DNA from: Palsa-506 sp963709075
Lineage (GTDB): Bacteria; Actinomycetota; Actinomycetes; Streptosporangiales; Streptosporangiaceae
DNA: 64,000 nt
Direction: 5' to 3'
Assembly (NCBI GenBank): GCA_963709075.1
Contig: CAVPUY010000011.1
Span: forward strand, 1 to 64,000
The position numbers and the translations under genes were made by a program. The notes under the pieces were generated by a model. It ran no database searches, was not told where the DNA came from, and saw only the letters and a list, made by a program, of their open reading frames with translations. Positions 35,462 to 44,572 of this stretch are shown here, in pieces. Every line of letters starts with the position of its first letter. Position 1 is the stretch's first letter.

Positions 35462-36704
35462 CGCCGGCAGCGGAAGGCCGCGAGGCCGGCTAGCGCGCCT
35501 GTTCGAGGGCGCCGACCGGCGCCACGTCCCGCTGCGGGCCATCCTGGTCACGGTCGGGGTGGTCGTCGTTACCTACCTGGCCGGCAAGCTGATGTACCTG
35601 CTGCGGGACATCGTGCTGCTGATGCTCGTGGCGGGGTTCGCCGCGATGCTGCTCAGCCCGGCCGTGGCTAAAGTGCAGCGGCGGGTCCCGCGCCGGGGCC
35701 CCGCCGTGACGATCGTCACGCTCGTGGCCGCGCTGGTCTTCATCGGCCTGGCCGCGGCGTTCGGCGTGCCGCTGGTCAACGGGACCACCCACCTGGCGGA
35801 CCGGCTGCCCAGCTACGTCGCCAGCGCGCAGCACGGCAGGGGCTGGATCGGCCACCTCGTGGCCAGGTACCACATCCAGAGCTGGGTCCAGCGGAACACG
35901 CCCAAGCTGGTCGGCTACGCCCAGTCGCTCAGCAAGCCGGCCCTGACCGTCGGCAAGGGCGCGATCTCGATAATCATCGAGCTGTTCACGCTCTTCGTCC
36001 TGGTCCTGCTCCTGCTGCTCGAGGGCCCGAAGATGTGGAACTGGACGCTCGGCCAGATGACCCCGGGCCACCAGGCCACGGTCACCCGGGTAGCGGCCGA
36101 CGTCAGCCAGAAGGTCACCGGGTACATGTTCGGCAACCTGCTGACCTCGCTTAGCGCCGGGACGGTGGTGTTCGTCACGCTGCTGATCCTCGGCGTGCCG
36201 TTCCCGTTGCTGTGGGGCCTGTGGGTGGCCCTGGTGGACTTCCTGCCGATGATCGGCGGGGCCCTGGCCGGCATCCCCACCGTCCTGTTCGCGTTCATCG
36301 CCCGCGGCCTCACCGCCGGCATCGTCACCGCGGTCGTCTTCGCCGTCTATACCCAGATCGAGAACCACGTCCTGAACCCGGTGGTCATGAGCAAGACGGT
36401 GCGGATCAACCCGCTGCTCGTGTTCATCGCGGTGCTGGTCGGCGCCTCGACCGGCACACTGATCGGCGGCATATTCGGCGGTGTCGTCGCGGCACTGCTG
36501 GCCATCCCGACGGCTGGGGCGCTGCAGGTGCTGGTCAAGGAGGTCTGGCAGGCCACCGCCCCGGACCAATCTCATGAATCCTCGGCGCCTGCGGCTGAGC
36601 CAGTAGACCAGTACGGTAACCCTGTCGGCCAGCACCGACCCCCACCCGACCGCCCAGGCCAGCGACCTGAACTGACGACCTGTGTCGATCCGCCCTGCTA
36701 CTGA
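35448..36704 (+). CDS. AI-2E family transporter (UPF0118)
   Basis: A 418-residue inner-membrane protein of the AI-2 exporter/TqsA family, with about eight helices. Typical blocks: LRDIVLLMLVAGFAAMLLSP, ELFTLFVLVLLLLLEGPKMW, VTGYMFGNLLTSLSAGTVVF, VPFPLLWGLWVALVDFLPMI and ALAGIPTVLFAFIARGLTAG, then YTQIENHVLNPVVMSKTVRI, the family signature near the C-terminus. Some members export autoinducer-2 and others are sodium/proton antiporters; which applies here is unknown. The last 60 residues are a polar Pro-rich tail. ATG 35448 has GAGGAG before it and the conserved promoter element 38 bases upstream. Confidence 0.9.
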   Translation: MTTQPAGSGRPRGRLARLFEGADRRHVPLRAILVTVGVVVVTYLAGKLMYLLRDIVLLMLVAGFAAMLLSPAVAKVQRRVPRRGPAVTIVTLVAALVFIGLAAAFGVPLVNGTTHLADRLPSYVASAQHGRGWIGHLVARYHIQSWVQRNTPKLVGYAQSLSKPALTVGKGAISIIIELFTLFVLVLLLLLEGPKMWNWTLGQMTPGHQATVTRVAADVSQKVTGYMFGNLLTSLSAGTVVFVTLLILGVPFPLLWGLWVALVDFLPMIGGALAGIPTVLFAFIARGLTAGIVTAVVFAVYTQIENHVLNPVVMSKTVRINPLLVFIAVLVGASTGTLIGGIFGGVVAALLAIPTAGALQVLVKEVWQATAPDQSHESSAPAAEPVDQYGNPVGQHRPPPDRPGQRPELTTCVDPPCY

Positions 36705-37059
36705 CACGGTAACTGGGTCCCCGGCGGGCGCGGAAGCGAACCTGGCCTAAGTGTGGCGGGTGCAAAGAGTCCCCATCCTGCCGCCTGCCCGGCGGGCGCT
36801 GGACGGCATCAAGGAGCCGAAGAAGTGCTTCGTGATCCGCGGCGGCGGGAGATGGAGAATCACTTCGAGTGCCTGTGGAGCCTGTTCCGGTCCATCCCGT
36901 CACTTGAGATCGAGGGCGCCAGCGGCTCTTGCCCTCGTAACGCTGGCGGCGGCGCGGTGGTTTCATGAGAGCTGGCCGGGTGATCACGCGGCTTATTCGC
37001 GTCACCATCCCGGGGTTGCCGGCTCCGCGGCAGGTGTTCCGGCGGAAAGGCGGGATCCG
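36705..37059. other. Gene-free stretch
   Basis: About 355 bases. The frame of the HAD protein is open upstream to 36751, but that part has no coding character. Nothing else seen. Confidence 0.35.
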
Positions 37060-37554
37060 GTGACAAGCAGCTATGTACGCGTTACCGCGCTAGCTGGCCT
37101 GCTCGCCGAGGCCAGGGAGCTGTCGGTCAGGACGATGATTTTCGACGTGGAACCGCTGGTCGCGCCCTGGCACGGCAGCCAGGAATCAATTGACCAGGGC
37201 ATCGCGCGCATCCTCGGCGGCGTCAGGACGGTCCCGTCGGTGCGCGTGGTCATCTTCGCGACCAACTCGGCTCGCCGCCCGTCCGCCGTCCCGGCCTGCG
37301 AAGGCATTCAGGTCAGGTACCTGGCATCCGCCGGGAAGCCGCTGCGGACCGCGCCGTACCACGACCTTCCCCGGCCGGGCGCCGTGACAGGTGATCAGCT
37401 CCCCACCGACGGGATACTCGCCTATCGGCTTGGGTATACGTTCCTGCACTACGCGCCGAAGCTGACCGGGGTTCCGCTCGGGCCCGGGCTGATGCATCGC
37501 TGGGGCGAGCTGGTGCGCCCGGTGTTGTTCCGGCGGTCGGCCACCGACCGGTGA
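37060..37554 (+). CDS. HAD-like protein (YqeG type) with altered motif I
   Basis: A 164-residue HAD-fold protein resembling YqeG phosphatases. Motif I reads MIFDVEPLVAPW, with the nucleophile Asp present but the second Asp of D-x-D changed to Glu. Motif II appears as VVIFATNSARRPS. A Lys lies in LASAGKPLRTAPYHDL. Motif III/IV is GDQLPTDGILAYRLGYTFLH. The order and spacing match the family. The GTG at 37060 is the likely start because the family begins shortly before motif I; the upstream frame is unrelated in character. The Glu substitution may impair phosphatase activity. Monocistronic, with no functional clue from neighbours. Confidence 0.75.
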   Translation: MTSSYVRVTALAGLLAEARELSVRTMIFDVEPLVAPWHGSQESIDQGIARILGGVRTVPSVRVVIFATNSARRPSAVPACEGIQVRYLASAGKPLRTAPYHDLPRPGAVTGDQLPTDGILAYRLGYTFLHYAPKLTGVPLGPGLMHRWGELVRPVLFRRSATDR

Positions 37555-37814
37555 CTACGGTCACGGCGTGGCGGTATCGCGCGGCGCAGGACCGGGGCGC
37601 GGGCGCCAGCCGGACCGGGCGTCATCGCGGCCCGGGCGGACAAGGCTTGCCGTCCGGGCTGGTTCGCTCTCTTCCGGCTGGCCGGCAGCCGGAGTTCGGG
37701 GCTGCCAGGGCGACGCGAACGCTTACGTGGGCGATCGCCGGTAGTACCGAGAACGAAACTGCCGAATTCACATGAACACCGCAGGCTAGCCATCCAGTCC
37801 GGGACCGCTCGGCC

Positions 37815-38010
37815 TGGAGTGTGCTGGCGGCTGCCCGTGACGAGCTGAGCGGGATGCTGGTGCTGCGGAGGAAGCGGGCATCGGCAAGACGGCGCTGCTT
37901 GACGGGGGCCGGGCAGGCCGGCGACATGGAAGGCTTTGCCAAACTGGCCCGGGCCGAGCTGCTCGCTATCGGCGAGCGTGCCCGTAGGCGCGGCGCGGAG
38001 ACCGAGCACT
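37815..38010 (+). pseudogene. LAL-type LuxR regulator, ends joined by a large deletion
   Basis: Two pieces of a large LuxR regulator lie back to back. First VLAAARDELSGMLVL and, one frame over, EAGIGKTALLDG, the Walker A region. Then GFAKLARAELLAIGERARRR, which matches the helix just before the C-terminal LuxR HTH in LAL proteins (ARAELLATGERARRRT). Some 700 codons between them are absent, and the HTH itself is gone. Confidence 0.65.
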
Positions 38011-38242
38011 GCTCATCCCAGAAACGGGCCGCCGAGTCCCCGGACCCCGGCCGTTGAAGGCCAGGAGTCGGCCTGCCGCGAGCGCAGCCCCAGCACCGCC
38101 ACAAGGATGTACGTCAACCAGTTGCCACTTCCCCCGCCGCCGGGGGATGGCCCGTATCTGCTGTCGTCTAGCATCTGGCCAGCCAACCTGGCGGGTTCTC
38201 CGGCGGGAAGCCCGACGCAGGCTCTCGTGGCATAGGCCTGGG

Positions 38243-39397
38243 CTATGCGGTGGAGCCGGCCTCGCCCGGCGTGGCGCGCCGAGGGATTGGCCGCCCGTAG
38301 CGGTGGCGGAACAGCAGGTAGGCCGACGGCCCCGCCAGGAGGGGGAGCCAGTAGGAGCCGATCCGGTAGGCCAGGATGGCCAGGACGGCGTAGCCGGGGC
38401 GGACGCCGGCCAGGATCAGCAGGCCGCTCAGGCTGGCCTCCACGATGCCCAGCCCGCCCGGGGTGAGCGGGAACAGCGCGACGATGCCGGCGGCGGCGTA
38501 GGCCAGCAGCACCAGCGAGGGCTGCGGGCTGGCTCCGGTGGCGCGCAGGGCGGCCAGCAGGCAGCCGTAGTCGAAGCCGAGGCGGCCGGCGGTCAGCACG
38601 GCCGCCTGCCGCCAGTTCTTGCCCAGCACCGCCCTGACCATGCCGCGTTCGGCCAGCAGCCGCTGGTCCAGGCCGGTCACCGGCTGCCGGTGCCCGCGGG
38701 TGACCCGGTTCCACAGGCTCTGCGCCACGCGCCCGAGTGTTGCCAGCGGCCAGTCAGTGCGCAGCACGATCACCCCGAAGATGGCATACAGGACGAACGC
38801 GGCGATCCCGAGCAGGGCGGTATGGACGAGCCCGCGGCTGACCGGCACCCCGGCCAGGATGGCGGGCAGCGCTAAGATGGGCAGCGCCAGCAGGCCGCCG
38901 ACCTCGAGCAGCGAGAACGCGGTGAGGCCGCCGACGGCGGTGTCGGTGTCGAACCCCGCGGTGGTGAGCATCCTGAACTGGACGGCGGCGCCTGCCGCGC
39001 TGCCGCCGGGCAGGCTGCTGGTGACCGCGTTGCCGGCCAGCCCGGCGGTGACCACGGGGAACCAGTCCTTGGTGCGCAGCGCCAGCCGCTGCAAGGCGAA
39101 GTTGCAGGTGAAAGACACCAGCTCGGCAGCCAGGCAGACCGTGAACCAGACCGGGTTCAGCGTCGACAGCCGCGGCCAGGCTCCCAGCACCGCGATGAGC
39201 TTGGGCAGCACCAGGTAGAGGGCCGCGCCGGCCACCGCGACGGCCAGCGCCCGCATGACGACGGTTTTCCAAGTCAGCGGGCGCGCCTGCGCGGCGTCGA
39301 TCGCGGCGGCCTTGGCCGCGACCGGACCGGACTTCCCGGCGTTGACGGGCTCCCCGGCGGGGTGCTGAGCATCCCTGCGAGCCGTCACGTCATACAT
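38243..39397 (-). CDS. Lysylphosphatidylglycerol synthase TM-region family protein
   Basis: A 384-residue polytopic protein with about eight helices (PF03706, YbhN/AglD type). Blocks: FALQRLALRTKDWFPVVTAG, NAVTSSLPGGSAAGAAVQFR, TAFSLLEVGGLLALPILAL and AAAGIVALFPLTPGGLGIVE, then YRIGSYWLPLLAGPSAYLLF, which carry the family motifs (LPGG, TPGGLGIVE, YR). Such proteins act as flippases or as the membrane part of MprF; the catalytic lysyl-transfer domain is absent here. ATG 39397 (MYDVTARRD) is chosen; the frame is open to 39502. Role likely in lipid or cell-envelope homeostasis. Confidence 0.88.
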   Translation of the reverse strand: MYDVTARRDAQHPAGEPVNAGKSGPVAAKAAAIDAAQARPLTWKTVVMRALAVAVAGAALYLVLPKLIAVLGAWPRLSTLNPVWFTVCLAAELVSFTCNFALQRLALRTKDWFPVVTAGLAGNAVTSSLPGGSAAGAAVQFRMLTTAGFDTDTAVGGLTAFSLLEVGGLLALPILALPAILAGVPVSRGLVHTALLGIAAFVLYAIFGVIVLRTDWPLATLGRVAQSLWNRVTRGHRQPVTGLDQRLLAERGMVRAVLGKNWRQAAVLTAGRLGFDYGCLLAALRATGASPQPSLVLLAYAAAGIVALFPLTPGGLGIVEASLSGLLILAGVRPGYAVLAILAYRIGSYWLPLLAGPSAYLLFRHRYGRPIPRRATPGEAGSTA

Positions 39398-39543
39398 CCT
39401 TCTCGGTAGCCGGAACTGGAAACCAACGGCCGCTTCTCTCTGGCAGGCTAGCGGTGACCCGAGGGGTGGCCAGAAGATGGATGTGCAGGTCGAGGTGGAC
39501 ATGGAGCGCCTCGTAGGCCACGACGGTTCCCAGGAGGTGCGCC

Positions 39544-39735
39544 ATCACGCGGGTGGGTAGCCCCGGAGGTGGAGACGCGCTGATGGCGAGGCGCCCGGGT
39601 GGCGCGGGGAGATCCAGACCACAGCGCCACCGGCCGGATAGCGAACCGCAGCGGTGGGCTCCGGATAGCGAACCGCAGCGGTGGGCTGAGGTCTACCGCC
39701 TCGCCGTCCACCCCGGCGTGTCGGCGTCGTTGGCC
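39544..39735 (-). pseudogene. Decayed C-terminal end of a DAG-kinase gene
   Basis: The sequence is a diverged copy of 34217-34370: VDGEAVDLSPPLRFAI, followed by ISPRHPGASPSARLHLRG. The rest of the gene is absent. It contains a tandem in-frame duplication (see the repeat at 39634-39687). Confidence 0.8.
39634..39687. repeat. Perfect tandem duplication, two 27-bp units
   Basis: 39634-39660 and 39661-39687 are identical. The unit encodes nine residues (PPLRFAIRS-like) of the DAG-kinase remnant on the minus strand. The intact gene at 34217 has one copy, so the duplication arose after copying. Confidence 0.9.
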
Positions 39736-39789
39736 GGCGGCACTGCACTGGTGTCGGTGTTTGGGCGGCGGTCAGGCCCTGGCGGAGGC

Positions 39790-41241
39790 TTAGATGCCTA
39801 TCTGGGCTTGCACGCGCCCGGAGGCGACTGCGTCGGCCAGTGCCGCGTGGTCGCGTTCGTTCTGGTCGGCGTATGTCTCGCCGAAGTCCGCCACGGCCTG
39901 GTCGAACTTGTGTGATCCGCCGAGGTAGGCGGCGATCGCGATCCGGTCCCCGGTGCGGGCGTGGGCGCGGGCGAGTGTCCAGCCGCACAGGCGGCCGTAG
40001 CCGGTCATTGCCGCGGCGTTCATGCTTTCGATGCCAGCGGAGTATTTCCAGTCGCGTAGCTGGCGGAGGTAGTAGTAGCCGGCCGAACCGCGGCCGGGAA
40101 GGGGGGCCCGTTGCCAGCCGAGGAAGATGTCACTGACGGCTTGCATCAGATGCTGGCCGGTGACGACACGTTCGCCCTGGTTGTGGTAGTCGCTCTGGCC
40201 GGCGTAGCCGGCCAGCACCGAGCGCTGGGCCTGCTTGGCCTGCAGGAGCAGCGGCTCGAGGCCGTCGTCGGGTTCCATCAGCAAGATCCATGTCTCGGTG
40301 CCGACGCTGCCGACGCCGACGACCTTGCGCGCCACGCGGGTCAGAGTGAATCGCTCTGCCAGCCGGCGCTGATAGGCCGGCAGGGTCTGCGTGTACCCGG
40401 TGAAGAGGCGGCGAAGGAACCGGTAGACAGCGTCAACGTCGAGGTGCCCGGCCAGTTCTTCGATCGGGACGATCAGCGGCGGGTCGCTGATGATCTGGCG
40501 CCGCCCGTCCTTAACGGTCGTCAGCTTCGCCAGCGCCTGGGTGCTGTCGCGGGTGCGGGCCTTAGCCATCTGGGCCTTGGCCTGGCGCACCGCCTTCTTG
40601 GGCATGTCAGATTTGAGCCCGGCGACGGCGTCTTCGACGTCGAAGCGGGCGTACCAGACGTTCAGGATCGACATGGCGGCGAATTCCCGCATCGCGGTGC
40701 GGTAAGCCGCCGCGGCCGCCAGGCCGACCCGGCGCCGTTTCTTGGTGCCCAGACCGTTGTCGCGGCCTGCCACGGCCATGCTCGCCACCAGCCGCTTGAC
40801 ATCCCACTCGAACGGGCCGGGCAGCGTCTCGTCGAAGTCGTTCAGATCGAAGACCAGCCGCCGTTCCGGTGAGGCGAAGGCGCCGAAGTTCGACAGGTGA
40901 GCGTCACCGCACAACTGCACCCGCAGCCCGGAGGACCTCATGCCAGCCAGGTCGGCGGCCATCGGCAGCGCAGCACCCCGGTAGTAGGCGAACGGCGACA
41001 CCAGCATCCGGCCGTGCCGCACCGGGACCAGCTCCGGCACCCGGGACTTGGCCTGGCCCAGTAGCAGCCCTACCGGGTCCCTGGACGCCGCGGCAGAAAA
41101 GTCCCGGTGGGATTCCAGCGGGGCCAGCTGGCGGGCTGCCTTGCCCGCCGCGACGCTTTGCTCACGAGCCGGATGCGCACCGGGGCCGGGTGTCTCGTCG
41201 CCGTCCGTGCCAGATAGGGCGGGCCTTGCGCTTGCCGCCAC
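39790..41241 (-). CDS. DUF2252 family protein
   Basis: A 483-residue DUF2252 protein, distantly kinase-like in fold. Family blocks: VRHGRMLVSPFAYYRGAALP, CGDAHLSNFGAFASPERRLV, FDLNDFDETLPGPFEWDVKR and LVASMAVAGRD, then VVGVGSVGTETWILLMEP and QGERVVTGQHLMQAVSDIFL, and near the end LCGWTLARAHARTGD. HLSNFG and FDLNDFDE resemble kinase catalytic and metal-binding loops. The GTG at 41241 is chosen; the frame is open to 41586, but that part is the frame-shifted BON gene. Function not established; often associated with stress or secondary-metabolite regions. Confidence 0.9.
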   Translation of the reverse strand: MAASARPALSGTDGDETPGPGAHPAREQSVAAGKAARQLAPLESHRDFSAAASRDPVGLLLGQAKSRVPELVPVRHGRMLVSPFAYYRGAALPMAADLAGMRSSGLRVQLCGDAHLSNFGAFASPERRLVFDLNDFDETLPGPFEWDVKRLVASMAVAGRDNGLGTKKRRRVGLAAAAAYRTAMREFAAMSILNVWYARFDVEDAVAGLKSDMPKKAVRQAKAQMAKARTRDSTQALAKLTTVKDGRRQIISDPPLIVPIEELAGHLDVDAVYRFLRRLFTGYTQTLPAYQRRLAERFTLTRVARKVVGVGSVGTETWILLMEPDDGLEPLLLQAKQAQRSVLAGYAGQSDYHNQGERVVTGQHLMQAVSDIFLGWQRAPLPGRGSAGYYYLRQLRDWKYSAGIESMNAAAMTGYGRLCGWTLARAHARTGDRIAIAAYLGGSHKFDQAVADFGETYADQNERDHAALADAVASGRVQAQIGI

Positions 41242-41276
41242 GTTCCGGACCCTAGCACCGGATCCCGCTGGCGGCG

Positions 41277-41640
41277 TCAGCCGGAGACCTGGAGGTTGTC
41301 GCGGACGTCGATGACCCCCCGGGCCATCAACGCGGCGCCGAGCACTGCGTCGTGTTCGGCCCACGTTCGGATATGGCCGGTCAGCGTGATGACGTTGTCT
41401 TTGGTGTCGGCCTTCACGTCGCTGCCGTCGGGGACCAGCGCCGAGCGGTCCAGCGCCTGCTGGACGTGCAAGTCGACGTCCACCGGGTCGATGCCGTAGC
41501 TGATTACGATGTCGTTCCAGACGTTGCGGCACCGGCCAGGCGGCCACGGCCGCCTCGGCGGCGGCGCGCTCGGTGCCGTAGGACACGGTGCCGGTCAGGG
41601 TGATGTTGCCGTCGCACCCTCCGCGACCAGCTCATCGGGC
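41277..41640 (-). pseudogene. BON-domain protein, frame-broken
   Basis: BON domains bind phospholipid or lipid II-like surfaces in stress proteins. The second domain (41483 to 41277) reads LHVQQALDRSALVPDGSDVK and DNVITLTGHIRTWAEHDAVL, and ends RGVIDVRDNLQVSG. The first domain is seen in another frame upstream: NITLTGTVSYGTERAAAEAA, continuing to AVAAWP. The join lies near 41530, and a second shift near 41615 cuts its beginning. Original protein probably had two or three BON repeats. Lies 35 bases before the DUF2252 start on the same strand. Confidence 0.75.
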
Positions 41641-41649
41641 CCCATCTTG

Positions 41650-41787
41650 GCCGGAGTCCGCAGCCCTCGCATGGGACGCAAGCCGGCCGCCTGGACCCGC
41701 GTGGACCGCGACTACGAGACCCTCCGCATCAACATGCAGACCCTCTTCCACGATCTCGGCATCACGCCCGTCTCAGCAGCCGCATAG
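41650..41787 (+). pseudogene. Possible transposase C-terminal scrap
   Basis: About 40 codons to the stop at 41787 read WTRVDRDYETLRINMQTLFH and DLGITPV. The phrase resembles the end of an actinobacterial transposase, but I cannot fix the family. No other part remains. Confidence 0.3.
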
Positions 41788-42020
41788 ACAAACATTTGTC
41801 AATGGGAGGAATGCAAGTTTCTAGCCAGGCTCGACCCGCGGGCCACGGCCGGCGCTGGGTACCCGCCCCTCGCCGACGCCCCAGGCAGCTCCGTCGGGCA
41901 GCCGTGATCGCGACCGTACTGAGCTGACAGGCTCGTGGGCTACTGGCCCGCCGTCCTCGCAGGGCGGGGCAGCGCGGGCAGGCTGTCCCTCCTAGGGCCT
42001 GATCTGCCCGGCTCTGGCCA

Positions 42021-42140
42021 CTAGCCACGTAGCCCCCAGGCCAGGAAGAATCCGCCGAGGTACGCGAAGAAGGCGACGCCGCCGCCGTTGGCGGAGGTGC
42101 CGAACAGCCCGAGGTTGGCATCGATGAGCTGGTAGAGGAA
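42021..42140 (-). pseudogene. C-terminal fragment of a rhomboid protease
   Basis: About 39 codons: LYQLIDANLGLFGTSANGGG, then VAFFAYLGGFFLAWGLRG, ending at 42021. This matches the last two helices of rhomboid family intramembrane proteases, where the block is normally VAFFAHxGGF with a catalytic His. Here that position is Tyr. A remnant only. Confidence 0.55.
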
Positions 42141-42745
42141 CCACACCCTGCTCGCCAACGTCCCCGACGACGAGATGTACCGCCTCCTCGACCTCACCGG
42201 CCCGGAGCAGGCAGGCGAGGTCCGGCAATTCCTCGCCGAGCTCCCCGAGGTCGCTCCCGCCGGCTCGCCTTTAACCGCGGCGTCACGTTCGCAGACGCAT
42301 TTGCCGTGGCCACGCCCCTGCTGGCAGCCGACGGCAGCCTGATCGCGGCGAGCAGTGAGCCACCGACGACCCCGCAGAAGCGGACAGTCTCGACGACCCC
42401 GGCGAGGAGCTCAAGAAGGCAATTGCCACTCCCGGCCCCCGGATACGGCCTCGGCCGCGCTGAACAAGCTGCCCAGCGAGCGGAGCCTCCGGCTTGGAAC
42501 CCTGACCAGCCTGGCGGCAGCGGGCGTCTACCCGAACGTGGCACTCAAGGGCTGTAGATGGATCCGAGACGCCGTCTGGCTGGCCGGCCTAATTCTGGGT
42601 ATGTGGGTGCCGTGCGAACGTGTCCGCGAGCGAGACGGCGCGAGCCGGTGCCGCTGGCCGTAAACTGGCACGGTTTGGGGCGGTCCGGCGGGGCCCGGCG
42701 CGCGGGTACGATCCGGCTAGGTGCGACCTGCGGGAGGTGTCGGCG
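42141..42745. other. Gene-free stretch with coding scraps
   Basis: About 600 bases. A plus-strand stretch near 42150-42250 reads like an old helical protein (VPDDEMYRLLDLTGPEQAGE) but no family is recognised. The last 15 bases contain GGGAGG, the ribosome site of the next gene. Confidence 0.35.
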
Positions 42746-43684
42746 GTGAAGGCGGCGGTGATCGATTCGCTGGCGGCGGCCCCGCGGTTCGCCGATTTTG
42801 CCGAGCCTGCCGCCGCCGGTGGGGAAACCCTGGTCGAGGTCACCGCCGCTGGTCTGCACCCTATCGTGCGGATGCTGGCCAGCGGGGAGCACTATGGCAG
42901 CCAGGGCACGCTGCCGATGATCCCCGGTATCGATGGCACGGGCCGTGCCCCGGACGGTACCCGGGTGTATTTCGGTGGTCTCCGCCCCCCGTACGGGTCC
43001 ATGGCCCAGCGCGCGGCGGCTGGGGTCGTGATGCCGCTGCCTGACGGCCTGGACGAGGTGACCGCCGCGGCGATCGTCAACCCGGGAGTGGGTGCCTGGC
43101 TGGCGCTGACCCGGCGGGCCGCGCTGCAGCCCGGGGAAACCGTGCTGGTGCTGGGCGCCACCGGTGTGTCTGGGCGCATCGCCGTGGCGCTGGCCGCGCG
43201 GATGGGCGCTGGCCGGGTGATCGCTGCAGGCCGCAACCGGGCCGTCTTGGACCAGTTGCCCGCGACGGTCAACGTCGCGCTCGGCGGGCCCGACGACGCA
43301 GCCGCCCTCGCCGAGGCGGCCGGCCAGGACGGGATCCACGTCATCGTCGACTACCTGTGGGGCCAGCCCACCGAGGCGGCCATCGCGGCGATCACCCGGC
43401 GGGGCCTGGCCCATGCCGCGCCGCGGGTCCGCCTGGTGGAGGTCGGGCAGATGGCTGCCCCGGTCATCGCCTTGCCCGCCGACGTGCTGCGCAGCTCCGG
43501 GCTGGAAATCCTCGGCAGCGGCCCGGGCACCATCCCCCTCACTGACATCGTCGGCGCGATACCGCAGGTCATGGCCATCGCCGCCACCGGGGACCTGCCG
43601 ATCGACATCGACGAGGTGCCCCTCGCCGAGGTCGAGGCGGCCTGGCAGCGCGGCGGCGGCCGGCGGATCGTCCTGCGGCCCTGA
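42746..43684 (+). CDS. Quinone-reductase-like zinc-less alcohol dehydrogenase
   Basis: A 312-residue medium-chain reductase. GTG 42746 is chosen because GGGAGG stands eight bases before it and VKAAVIDSLAAAPRFADFAE is a natural start; the frame is open further upstream. The cofactor-binding stretch is TVLVLGATGVSGRIAVALAA, a variant of the usual GxxGxxG. The GroES-like part has EVTAAGLHPIVRMLASGEHY and IPGIDGTGRAPDGTRV. The end has DEVPLAEVEAAWQRGGGRRI, typical of this class. No zinc ligands. Substrate unknown; probably quinone or unsaturated carbonyl reduction. Monocistronic. Confidence 0.9.
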   Translation: MKAAVIDSLAAAPRFADFAEPAAAGGETLVEVTAAGLHPIVRMLASGEHYGSQGTLPMIPGIDGTGRAPDGTRVYFGGLRPPYGSMAQRAAAGVVMPLPDGLDEVTAAAIVNPGVGAWLALTRRAALQPGETVLVLGATGVSGRIAVALAARMGAGRVIAAGRNRAVLDQLPATVNVALGGPDDAAALAEAAGQDGIHVIVDYLWGQPTEAAIAAITRRGLAHAAPRVRLVEVGQMAAPVIALPADVLRSSGLEILGSGPGTIPLTDIVGAIPQVMAIAATGDLPIDIDEVPLAEVEAAWQRGGGRRIVLRP

Positions 43685-43739
43685 CCACAGGCCGGCCGAT
43701 GTTGCGCATGGCCCGCCCATAGGTCCCATCGATATTGGC

Positions 43740-44460
43740 CAGCGCGGGAGACCCGCGATGCGGACCTCCTTGACCCGCAGGTTCGCGGCGACGTCCTGGT
43801 AGCGGTCCTGCCGCGACAAGGCGGCCTGGGCTTCGGCCGAGCCGGAGCGCAGCTTCTCCCCGATGATGTAGTGCTGGTCCCCGGACCGCAGGTAGCGGCG
43901 GTTGTCCGCGGAAGTGAAGCCGCGGTCACCGACCCACACGACTCGGGACAGGGTCCAGTCCCGCATGTCGTTTTGACCTGGCGGAACAGCGCCGAGTCGA
44001 CGGTGCTGCCCGGCCAGCACCAGACGCGGACCGGGATGCCGTCGCGGGTGACGGCCATCCCGATCACGACCTGCGGCAGGTCGTCGCGGTGGTCCTTGGA
44101 CTTGCCGTGGGCCCGGAACGGCGTGGGCTTGCCCCCGGCCGCCTTCTGCGCGTAATCAGTGACGTTGCCGTTCTTTGTCCCGGGGCACCGGCTCGTCCTC
44201 GCCGTCCAGCTCGAAGTAGGTGCTGGTGGTGCCAGAGAACAGCAGGCTCACCTCCCAGGTTGAGCAGATCCGCGACCTGGTGAAAGATCTCCTGCTCCAC
44301 CGCATCCTTGACCTGGTGCAGCCAGTCCATCGCCCGGTAGCACGCGTCATCTGTGATCGGGCGCCGGCGGTGGCTCAACGCCAGCCCGGCGAACTCGCCC
44401 GGGCGATCCGGGTGCCGGACGGCAAGGTCGAGGGCCTGAGCCCGAAATAGAAGCACGGTT
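43740..44460 (-). pseudogene. IS1634-like transposase remnant, frame-broken
   Basis: Pieces in three frames keep the order of an IS1634-type DDE transposase: DDACYRAMDWLHQVKDAVEQ, then IFHQVADLLNL, then SLLFSGTTSTYFELDGED (first Asp region), VVIGMAVTRDGIPVRVWCWP, and RVVWVGDRGFTSADNRRYLR with the block HYIIGEKLRSGSAEAQAAL. The match stops after LRVKEVRI near 43755, so the C-terminal third is gone. At least three frame breaks. Dead element. Confidence 0.8.
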
Positions 44461-44572
44461 CGGCCCGCCGGGTCCGCGGCATCCGACGTGAGAACCATCC
44501 GCGAACGACTTGCAGGCACTTGCGATCCTCATTGTGAAGCTTCTTCGGTGCTGTTGATGGAGGGACTGGGAC

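Noticed and set aside
35490..36707. 405-codon open frame on the minus strand
   Set aside because: Antisense of the AI-2E-type transporter; Gln/Asp/His-rich composition typical of such shadows.
41242..41586. N-terminal extension of the DUF2252 frame
   Set aside because: This part is the BON gene read in the wrong frame; BON motifs are found in the neighbouring frame.
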